NCBI GenBank assembly: GCA_013397115.1
Contig: VWZW01007188.1
Span: 62,001 to 126,000, forward strand
DNA from: Edolisoma coerulescens
Lineage: Eukaryota > Chordata > Aves > Passeriformes > Campephagidae
Direction: 5' to 3'
Length of the DNA: 64,000 nt
Positions 10,501-22,500 of the stretch are shown here, one piece after another (position 1 is the stretch's first letter; each line of letters begins with the position of its first letter). The translations under genes and the position numbers were made by a program. The notes below the pieces were generated by a model that was given only the letters and a program-made list of their open reading frames with translations, ran no database searches and was not told where the DNA came from.

Positions 10501-13500
10501 TTTATTCCATATCAATTTATTGCTCTTCTTTCAAACTATTTTTATAATTTTGAGCTTGATTTCCATTAAAAATATACTTCTTGACACATTATTTGTATTT
10601 GTTGAGACAAAGGCAGGAATACATTCACTTCCATTAAAAATACTATGTTAAGCTAATTCATGCTTGGTAAAAGTGGCAGTGTTTCACAGTTGCATGTTAG
10701 TTTTCCCACAAATGACTGATTAGAGATTGAGCAAGCTGTAATGTGTTAGCTCTAAGAAGGGAATCTGAGATGATCTACACCAACAGCAGAACAACCAGGA
10801 AGCAAAACCACGAATGCCTGTGACATTCAATTTCTGCCCTGACTTTCTTGCAATTTGCCTTCAAGAAACATTTAAATCCAAAGGAATGGTAATAGGGTAA
10901 CTTGGCAGAGAAAGCAGAAAAAATTTCAAACTCATCTCCTTTGGCTATATCTATGTTGGAGACATGAACAAAACTGATATCAATAATTTACCTTAACAAT
11001 GTCCACTGTTGAATGGTATGCCCATGCAATACAATGTGAATCTCCTCTCTCAGGACTAGATCTCTCTGGGATTTTCCAGACATATGTTTTTGTTTCGCCT
11101 GAATTAAATAAGTATCAGTTAGTTTTTGAAGTTTTCAGTGTGCTGACCTACAGGAGGTCATCCTGAAGCAGGTGTTATCTCCATTTACAGCTTATGCTTA
11201 TCTTGAACTTCCCCTTCCCATTTACTGCACTGGCTAGCTGATGGCCCCTTCTGCAGATCCCTGATTCTTCCTGACAACAGTTTTGTGTGTGTGTGTGTCT
11301 GCACTGTCCAGTTCACCATACTTAATAAAGTCGATTGTGTCTTTTGTAAAGGTCACAGAGGAACTTCAGAAGTAATAGTGTAGGCTATGCTTTCCCTATG
11401 GAGCCAAATCTGTTTGCTTTCATGAAAGGTGCAGCCACGTTGTATCAAAAAATTACTGATCAGTCAAGAACTAGGATATGTAGCAATAGTTAGCAGGGGC
11501 GTTTGAACTGTAGAAATATTTTTCATAATCACCGTCAAAAATTTAATAACTTGAGGTAAGACAAACAAAAATTATGTCTTTCCTGCTATCTGGAAGCTTG
11601 CTAAATCTTTCCAGAAGTCCTGATGTTACCTGCTGGAAATAAAAAAGGGTGGTTTGATACCTGGGTTAGTTACAGCAACAACAGAACTGTCTGTTTTCAC
11701 TCCATGGGCATGGATAGAATAAGGTCTTGATGCTAAGTTCTTAAAAACAATTATAATTTTATCTCCAATACTTGACACAAGCAGTGGCCCTGTTGGATTG
11801 AAAAGAAAGATTAACTTGGTTTTACAAAATATCAGAGCAGACAGAGAGCCAGCTTGCTGTGTTCAAATTCACAACATTGTCTTATAATTCAGCTGAAAAC
11901 TGTATAAAGATAATGTTCAATATGCCAACTTGAGATATTGAAGTTAGGCCTCTACGCCTCAAGTTCTGAGCACCTACTGTGTAACTGAAGTCAGTTTGGA
12001 TCTTCCTGCCTAGTTTTATGCTGACTTAGGAAAAACTGACCTCTGATAAGGCAGCAAACCAAAAGGGTTTTTTCCTTGTAAAGCAAGCAATGTTATCTTG
12101 CAGGGAAAGCACCACAATAAAAGTAGCAATTCCATGCAGGTTTTCCACTTAGATTGAGGCAATTTTTGAGGGTAGAACTGTACTCAATATTATTCAAATA
12201 GTATCTTTTGATTTGTGTCACTGCATTTTTTGCATTTTCAAAACTGAACGTGATGACTTTACCTTGAATTTCCAGGTGCTGCTGCTCCTTTGCTCTGTTT
12301 TTGGGAGTACTGAATGTCTGATCGGTGTACTCGCGATATATTACTTTTTTGTACTTCGAACCAATGAATTTGTCATTTTTATTTAAAAATGGATTGCCAG
12401 GGCTGCCAAAAAGAAAGAAATGCATTCCTTCATGTATTTTAGAACATCTTTTGCAGGTATGTCAATTACCTATCAAGCAAGAATCTGGCTCAGTGAAAGG
12501 GTAATCTCATAAACTGCTAGTATCTTCAACATGAAAACATTCTTGTTAAGCTGGGAGGTTTCTCTTTAAAAGGTTAAAAGCCCCACTATAAATAGATCAA
12601 ATCTCTATGGTACTTGAAAAAATGCTGGGTGCTTGGCCTGGCAAATGCTTCATATTGGAAGAAGACACATAGCAACTTGCATACTGAAAAATAGAGCCTT
12701 CGGTGATTTGTGTACATCTGAAATGAAGCCTAAAACTTGTAAAGCTTAAGTGCCTTGCTGACATTAAATGTGAGGGATTCTCTGCTGAGATCATGGGGCT
12801 GGAAATAGGGGGGGAAAAGTAACAGCATAGTCCATATTACTTGTGCTTAGAATTATGTCAGAGTCCACTAGTATACAGAGTGCTATCAAACTGAGGAAAA
12901 AGAAGAAAATACAATTAAGTTAATAACAAAATACAGTTACAATCTGCTACTCAGGTTATTTAGGTGGAACACGGAAATTCATCATTCTTGTTAAGCCTTT
13001 TCTCCTAATTGGCAGGAATTATTTGATCCAATCAGTTCTCTCTCATTGAGATTCAAATACTGGAAATAAAACACCAAGACAACAAGCTTCATGGTGAGTG
13101 GATTCAATCATGGACGTATCTTGTGTAAGCTCATGAAATTGAGAGGGGTCAAAAAGAACCTTGCTCAGACCACAAATAAACATGAGACAAAGACTTGTTT
13201 ATCAGGACATAGTCATCATAGATATGACGACAATGAACATTTTAAGCTTTCCACATCAAGGACTACCAACATCAGTAAATAATAAATTCACATGCGCTAT
13301 CCAGGATGCATTAAAATCTACACCTGTCCCACAGAAGATCTGTGCTGGACTGTTTCTCAAACATTGTGCTGTCTGGCTCAGTTACATGGCAACACTACTA
13401 GGGAAGGACCACAAATTCAAGTGAGCCCAAAAAAATAAATGGGAAGAGAAAGTGTGTCTAGAAATGTCTAGAGGAAAGGTTCAGAGGAGAAGGGAGTTGC

Positions 13501-16500
13501 TCCTTTGCTTTTTTTGCATTTTTTTCCCCTGTGTATATTCCAAACTACCTTTCCTCATGGTATTGATGCCGCTCAAATTCCCATGTCCTGTTAGGAGAAT
13601 AGTCCCATTCAACTTCCACTGCAGCAATGTAGTAAATCTTTTCATGCAAATACGTAGATAAATCTACATTCCACCAGTGACATTTTTTCACTTTGTAGTT
13701 CTGTTTCATGCCCCCAGTGTAGTGGTCTGTTGTCAGGCAGGACACTTCAAAAACTCCTAGAAGTCATATAAGAAACAAAGACTTGAGGAGACTGAGACAG
13801 AGGTTATTGTTCATGTAAGGTCCAAAATCTTTGTGCAGTATGGCTACTTGTAGTAATAAAATTCAGCATACAGAGGAGCTAGAAAAATCAAGGCCTTAGC
13901 ATTAAGAACATATGTCCTTACAGTTTGCTGCCCTTTAAACACAGCTGTACACCGTTTTAGCATCAGGATCAGTATAGCAGCTACTTAAATCTTGTCTCTA
14001 TGCGCAAAACATTCATAGGTAGCAGTTCCTGCATTACTAACAGAATTTTTAAACAAGACATTTACCTTCAGAATCAGGCTTCATAATAGCTGTAAGAACT
14101 GTATGTGGAAAGAGATTTGCTGTATCCCTTCTTGTTCCTTTAGTTACAAATGTGTTTTCTGAGAAGAATATCCCATGGACATCAACTTCTGAACCCAAGC
14201 CCATCAAATGCCAGGAAACAACACTTCCTTTACACATCTCAAGACCAGGCTGATTTCCGTACATATATCCATTAATGGCTATAGAAGATTTGAGAAAGCA
14301 AAAGCCACCTTGATTAATATATTACTTAATTCTGCAATAGAGATTAATTAATAAACACTTCAGATGTAATGCCATGCCTTAGACTGACAGAAATACCGAT
14401 AATAAAATACTTTATCACATCAACAAAACTAAAGAATCAATTCCAGCAAAACAATTTTTAAACACCAGTGTTTAAAAATAATTTCTAACTGTTTCCCTTT
14501 TCAATGTCTACAGCACATGTTGCTGCCTTGACCAACTGGAACTTTCCCTGCTTTCTACTCGTCACATATTCAGAATGCATAAAGGATCCCACTTTACACC
14601 CTGCAACACCCTCCAGCCGTACAGTGGAGACAATCGGAAGGGTTTTTTAGTTTGAGTTACTAACCCTTTCTAGATAGTCCTTTGCAAAACTTTCAAATCC
14701 TGGGCTCCACAGGTACCCCTGAATGCTCAGCACCAAGAGTATGTAAACAGGAATGGCCCTGGGGGGAAAATTTTTAAAATGCACAAACAAATATGCTTAA
14801 AGATTAGGACTTACTGGCAGGGCTAGGGCCTGAGGGTATAAACATCTTTTTCCCATGAATCTTGAGAAACATTTCTGCAGTACTAAAACACGATCAGCGT
14901 GAAACTCAGTTCTGCCCTATTAAAGAAGCAAAGAGCCATTCTGAGGCAAAGTCCAGCCGGCAGGCTGAGGGAGGGGATCCCCACCCTCTGCTCACACTGC
15001 TGAGGCCACACCTGCAGGGCTGGGCTGCGTTCTGGGCTCCCCAGTACAGAAGATGTGAACATACTGGAGAGAGGGCAACAAAGGGCCACAAGGACGATGA
15101 AGGGAAAAGAAAGCATCTCTTCCTACAAGGAAAGGCTGAGGGAGCTGGTGACCCTTCCGCCTGAAGAAGAGGCAGCTTGGGGGATCTCACCCACCTGTAC
15201 AAACACCCGCAGGGAGAGTGCCAAGAGGATGGAGCCAGGCTCTTCCCAGTGGTACCCAGTGATAGGGACAGAAGCCCAGCTGACACTAACAGACACCAAC
15301 TGACACACAGGAGGTTCCCTCCAAACAGCAGGAAACACTCTGTTATTATGAGGCTGACCAAGCACTGGGAGAGGCTGCCCAGAGAGATGATGGAGTCTCC
15401 ATCCTTGAAGGTATTTGGAAGTCATCAGGACATGATCTTGGGCAAGTGGCTCTGGGTGGCCCTACTTGAGCAGGGGGTTGGACCAAGTGACCTCCAGAGG
15501 TCCCATCTGACCTCAACTGCTCTTTAACTCTGTGAAAAACCTCCTTTCAGCCACATCACCTGTAGAGCAGAGGTCAGTTTTGTCTTGCTGCCTGGTTGCA
15601 TTCGTAGTGGTTGCCCACAGGCTAAAGACCTAGTTCCTCCTTCTGTCTGCTCAGAGTGGTACATAACCATGCTAAATCCTCAACTGCCATGCAAGACACT
15701 GAACAGCTGGCATTATACTTTGAACTACCACATTTGATTGAAACTGAATTGCACTGAAATGTTTTGGGTTTTTTTCCACTGGAAAGGAATGAAATATCTC
15801 TGCACTATACAGCTTTCCAGCCTCAAACATGAAACCATAAAAGTAAAAACCTTATTGTAGAAATTAATATTTGGCTAACAAATGATTTTCTTACAGTGCA
15901 TTTTGTTAGACTCTTGGAAGTCTTCATCATCTTTGTCAATTTTATCAGGACTCAGTGTAAACATCAAAATATTATCATCCAAATACCAGCTCAGATTCTC
16001 ATCAAATACTGTGGCAAGTAGAAAAAACTCCATGTTCACATTTTTCTGTTGAGAAGAAATAGTAGAAAGAAAAATAGAAATGAGTGAACAGAAAATGTCG
16101 GGGAGAAAAATCCTATGCTCATAATAATTTATGAGTACAAGTCACAAAATAGAGTAAATGCATACATCGATACTTCATTCTGATAATCTCAAAGCTCTGT
16201 AATTGCTGTGTATGGTGACTGAGTATCTACTGCTGATGCTCTTTCTACCAGCAGGGACCACCTCTGGAAGTGAGTTTGTATTTTGGTCTTTAAAATCTCT
16301 ACGTTTTCCTAGAGATTCTCATCATAGCTGAGACTTGAATGCCAGCAGCTGCTCATGATTATGGTATTTCCACATTGCAGTGACTGTCTATCTGGAGCCA
16401 GATTGAAAACCATCCCCACTTTCTTCATGTTGTGTATTCCCCTTAGGACATGGGTGAAAATGTGATGTGGAGAGAAGGTGCTGCAGTCTGGGAGAAAGCA

Positions 16501-19500
16501 GATTCAGCTGTGATGATGCAAATGTTTCCATTTTTCTTCTTTGACTGACCTGTTTCCCAGAAGAAAGCAGAGCTCCTTTCCTGCACACCAGGAGAGGACC
16601 GACAAGGCCAGAACTGGTGTCTCTGACTGCATCCACAGCTGAGTAATAAAGCCAGGTTAAACAGTCTGGGTCTTGGTCTGTGGGACCCACATCTTCTGGC
16701 ACATCCCATTCATATGTAAAAGTAGTGCCAGGACTCACATGAGAGGCTGGAGATTCGGTACCTATTGTGGAAATCAGCATTGGGAATTATGCCGAGTGAA
16801 CATTCTTTCTTTTATCATCTTTAACACATGGACAGGTAAGACAGTGTGTGCTCAGATGCTGCAGCACCCCATCCGTGGCTCACCTCTGGGGGCCGTGCCA
16901 TACCGTGCCCCTGCCTCGCGCCTGCGGTAACTCACACCGTGGGGCTGGATGCTGAACGGGCGGCTGGCGTTATTCCGGAAGGTCACCCTGATGCGCTCAC
17001 CCACTTCAGCCTTGATCACAGGTCCTGGAAAAGTGTACATGGTCTAATTCCACGATATTTCTATCAAATGGTGCACAGGTCACCACAAACTTACAGCATT
17101 CAGTGGCTGGCTGCTTTTACCCTTGCACGAGGGATGCCCCTAGGCCTCTGTGGCCACAGACCAGGTCCCTGGCATATGGCCTGAATCACACAACAGCCCA
17201 GCAGCAACCATTCCCAGTTCACATGGAGGCCAAGTGACTCCCAGGTCAGTTCCTCTCTTTGGAAAAGGATTTACAGACATTAGCACCAACCCATGCCAGA
17301 AGCAGCAAGTTTATCAATGGAACTAGACCTACCTAGCCTGGCCTTGTAATTCAGAACCTGACCTTTGGAGACCATGGCATGCTCCTACAGGGAAGTTGGG
17401 TACCATGACAGCGTTGCATTCAAGAGCTTTTTTACACCTTGGGGGAAAACACAGGCACTAGCAACTGCTGGACGCAGGGAGAGCTGAGGGCTTCTCCTTG
17501 GAGGTGGGGGCACTGCTCACTAACCAGTGGAAGTGACTGTTTATTCTCATAAATCTTTGATATGAAAAAATTTTAGACTCTCTTACCCAGGAGTCCAAGA
17601 TGTGCTTCCTCTGCAAGCCTTTTTTTATGTTCAGTGAAAGAATCATCTGTGTATTCTTTGTAAATTGCTTTTTTATAGGAGCCACCAATTCTTGTCCCAC
17701 TTTGTTCAAAAAAGATGTGAGATTCACTGTGTAAAAGAAATTGCAATAGACGCAAACAGTTCAAGTCAAAATGGTCATCTGTACAAAGGCAGTTGGACCT
17801 CAACCCTGTTTTCTGAGGTATGACATGCTGAGTTTGTCTTTTGGGTTTCTTTTCAGTGGTATGGCCACACACTTACATGCAGTCCCATATAAGAGGTGCA
17901 GGAATCCGTTATCCTTCACTAACTTCTCATTAAGAGAAAGCCACTGTGCTGTGTTGCCCTTACAAAGCCAGTATGCCTAAAGACTCAACAACAATGATTT
18001 CTAGTTAACTAGAGTTTACTCTTCTTTTAATTAGAAGTTACAAAAATTCAACAGGAGCAGATGTGAACACCAAGAATATGTAACATCTATATACAAAGTG
18101 AGAAGATTCAGTCTACACTTTTATTCTCTAAGAAGGGACCTTTCAGTGTTTTCCAAGCACTATTCAAACAATGAACTGTGCCGTGTCGCCTGTGGAAGAG
18201 GTAAGTATGCTTTAACTCTCGGATGAAAAACTTGAGGAATCAATGTATTCAGTGAATTGATCTGGGTCTTAAATATGTAAACACAGTGCAAAGGGCAAAG
18301 CTATCTCATGCAAGCTGTTTCCTAGATGAGGTACCGTTAGCATGAGTTTCATCATCTAAGGCAATGGCCATGAACTTCTACTTTGTTCCCTAACTCAGAA
18401 TAATCAACCATCTTGAATAACGAGGAGTCACAGCCTACATATGACATAATAATTAATCTTAATCCCAGTGAAATGACTAACATAGCAGCAAAATTTAAAG
18501 TAAGATTACAAGGAAAACAATTGACCTAATTTGGTCTGATATTTAGTCTAGCATTGATATTTAAGCACAGATGAGGACAATGAGCAATTCTGCTTAAAAG
18601 TCAGTTCTACCATATGTCTTACCTTATTTAGCACGCTTAAATCAATTCTGCTTGGAAAATAAAAATTCTTAATTAGAGGCATTTACCTGTCAACAATTAA
18701 TTCTTGTCCTGTAAAATGGTTCACTGCAGATGGGCCATAATTCCAAATGATCTCTTCAGCAGCAATGAAGTACTGTCTTATCTTTGTACTCTCATTGCGA
18801 TCTGGTGTGGATTTCTTACAATCTTCTACTTTAAAAAGGGCCTGCATACCACCTGGAAAAAAAAGAGGTAGAGAAACCTAGGGAGAAGGAACTGCATTTT
18901 GTTTTCTCTGTCCCTGCATCCAACAGCTCTTCTGTTCCCTGGACAATTCCCATGCCATTGGTGGATATGACAATCACAGAGTGGAAGATGAATGCTATAA
19001 AAGAAGGCACGCCAGCTGAGCTAGGATATAGAAACACAGCCACGGTATCTACAGCAGGCAGACAGGTGCGGTAAAGGGCATTCTGCTGGTAAAGCTGCAA
19101 CAGGCTTGGCAGAGAAGATTAGGGTAGGGTGGACACAGTGCTGTCAGTGAACACTTCAGCCAAGGTCAGATGTTGCCAGCCTGACCATTCTCCATCTAAA
19201 TATAATCAACAGCTTACTTGTGGATCTTCCAAGTCTCTGCATCCTAAGGGAAGCAGTTAGCAAATCTGCATCCTGGAGATACAAATAATACCGTGAAGAG
19301 AGCCCTTTTACAGCTATAAATCAGGCCAATTTGTAGGATTTAAGTCTTGTCTAGGATGCTTCATCCGTACCAGGACATTGCTTGATGTGATAACTATTTC
19401 AAAGCTTGGAACTTCTGTGTAGTTGAATCTGTAGGTTACATATTTCTTTTTATATCGGAATTTTCAAATCTTGGAGAATGATTTTCAGTTCTGTGTTGTT

Positions 19501-22500
19501 TCCCACTTCTGTGACAAATTGCTTCCCTCACTTACAGGAATATAGATCGTTCAAAAGCATGGAATTAGCTTCTAAGTGTTTCATGTGGCTATTAAAACTG
19601 AAAATACAGGATAATACAGGGAAGAGAAAAGAACATCTCTGCTTGTTCACCAATGCGCTTTCCAGAACATGTATTTGTCAGCAGGCAAGTTAGCCTGCTT
19701 GTCCCGTGCCCCTTGCCAAACACAGAATGAGCCCCAACTTTTTTGTTGGCAAACAGAAAACTGTGGTTAGTTATCTCCAGCAAGAGGCAAACATCATGCT
19801 GGGTTTTTGTCCAAAGGTGAGGCTTGAAGAAGTGCAGCTGTGCTAATTGCTGCCAGCTGATTATGATGTCCATTAGAGAAAAGAATCCCTTGATTCCCAT
19901 GGCTACATGCTCAAACCCATCTAATGCACTTGTAGGCATTTCAATTACTATGAGAGTTTCGTTACCTAGAGGAGAATATTGCCTGGCATATCACCAGGTC
20001 AAGAGCCCTGCAAAAGTGACTCAATAAACTCTTAGCTCAAGCTAAAAAATTCTGATCACTGGAACTTGTACTGTACCTTCAACATGGTCATTCACTTGGC
20101 AGCTGAGCAGCCATTCCCCAGGGCTCCTTGGTACCATGACAGCATCAATGAATGTGGCTGGGAAGAGGCTGATGGTGTCAACTCGATGATGCCTTTCTAT
20201 TAAGGTCTGTCCGTGAAAGTAGGCTGAGTGGATATCAGCTTCATTACCCATGCCAAAAAGATGCCATTTTATCTTATCTTCCACACACATTGTGAGGTTT
20301 GGGAGGTATCCATACATGTACCCATTGATTGCTAAAATAAATGTTGTTTATTACAGTTAACTTCACAGACCTTGGGATTTTTTCTTCAAATGCAGGTATC
20401 ATACAACCATTGCTCTATTCTTCAAAATAGAAAGAGCCTCAAAAGAAAGCTCCACACCTTTGAAAACCAGTATCAGACACATGCTTCCTCTACACAGCTA
20501 TGATTCTGGGATCCATGTCAGAGCCAGAGGTGTCTTATTTGTTTACACTAACAGTAAAAACTGTTTTTCTAAACTGCAAAATTACAGTACAGAGCTCAGG
20601 ACTAAGAAACAGAACAAAGTAACACGAATCTGTTTAGAGTGCCTGGGAAAATTACACTGCCAAAGAGCTTCTTGTCCCCTAAGAATTTTATATCACAACT
20701 CCAAAGGTTTGATTGTACAATACTTGCCATCACTCTTAAACTTTTTAAATTTTTATTTAAAAGAATCTTTCTTAATCCTCTAAGAAAAAGCCTTGATTAA
20801 AAAAAAAAATCTACAATTCATCTTTAAAAGAGACAAGACAGGAAAATACTACTTCACGGTATCAGTGACAAGGAACATTAATATAATGTTCTCTCACAGT
20901 GCATTTTGTTGCTTTCCTGGAAGTCTTCATCATCTTTGTCCACTTTGGAAGGCTCAAAACAGTATGTTCTGATATTGTCCTCTAGATACCAACTGAGATT
21001 TTCATCCACCACAGAAAACATAAGGATAAATTCAGCATCAAAGTGTTGATCACTGTCCCTATTCATTGTATCTGAAAAAGAAAGTGGTATATTCAAAATC
21101 TTTGGTGACTGACACAATTTTTTTGTCAGTTTTAACTCTAGTCTCATTTGGGCTGGACCGTATTTACTTCATGTTTTGACACTTCTTGAGTGTGACTGTA
21201 CACATAAACTTACAGACATACTCGGGAAACAAAAATCCCTCTTGATAGATTCTGTGAAGTTACTGAGGATAAATATTGCATGTTAATTTCTTTCTTATAT
21301 CAGTATTTACAACTCCTTGCACATTGCTAGCATAGCACATCTCACTCATATGGATTTGTGGACAAAGTATTCTGCATACACAAAATCAAACTACTTCCTA
21401 CACTATTGAAGGCAGCTAATTGAGAAGACCAAAAGCAGTTATTTCAAAATAAATTGTAATCTTCTCCTCTTCCAGGAGGTTATTTCACTGATATTTATCA
21501 ATGATATTACCAATCACCTTGCATATGTATTTATTTACTCATTTATTTATGGTTTACCTTTCCTGCAAATTATTAAAGGCCCAACAAGCCCTGAGGCAAC
21601 ATCTCTTGGAGCATCTATGTGGGAGTGGTAAGCCCTGGTTATGCAGTCTGCATCTCCTTTAGCTGGACCTTGATCTTCTGTCACATCCCATGTGTAAGTG
21701 TACTGGCCTCCAGGCTCCACAGCATCATCTCGCTTTTGAAAATCTTTGGTGGTGTCAGGATAAAAAGCACCTGAAGAATTCCATGCAGCCACCATTAGCA
21801 CAACACATTCACAACAGGGTGTCAGGATAGCATGATGAAAGTTGACTACATGCTGCAGTAAAATGGACTGAACATCTGAACACAGGTTAAAAACCCACAG
21901 CTTTTAAATCAGATGAGTAGATGTTTTCTTTCTCTTTAGGAATCTTTTCATTTGCCTTCGAAGTCCATAGGACTACTTCGATTAATGGCCCAATAAAGTT
22001 TGTCCCTAATTTATTGGAAGGGGACTATGTACTTCTTGTAAAAAGTTAACAATTCAAATATTTGTAAAACATTTGTTAAATATTAATCTAGGAAACTGTT
22101 CTACAAAATTGCATATGCCCTGAACGAATATAGGTGTTGCTGGACTGATAGCAATAGAAAAAAAAACCCAGGAAGTGTACGTACTGCTACATTATACACT
22201 GTTCTGATCCCACAGAGTGTGTCTCTATCAAGACACAGACTAGTTGTAATGAAAAAGTCCACAAAATACGAGAAGCTAGGCTGAGACTTCATAAATTCTT
22301 CTAATGAAAGATTTTTAAAGAGTGATTTTGAGACATCAAATTCTCAACAATTCACACATTCTTTTTAAGGCTCAGTAATAAAACTTCCAACAGCCATATT
22401 CTGATGCCATCCAGTGCAGAAAATCCCCCATTGCCTGAGTGTGGCCAGACTGGCTATTGCAAGGACAAGCCATCACCTATCCCAATAGTGACCCTGAATA

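Noticed and set aside
14862..15527. Several overlapping open frames of 77-151 codons on both strands
   Set aside because: They lie in a CR1 3' fragment inside a CP intron and show no protein similarity.
16904..17024. Shorter CP exon 8 using the GT at 16903
   Set aside because: It ends in phase 2 and puts exon 9 out of frame; the donor after 16884 keeps phase 1 and the right domain length.
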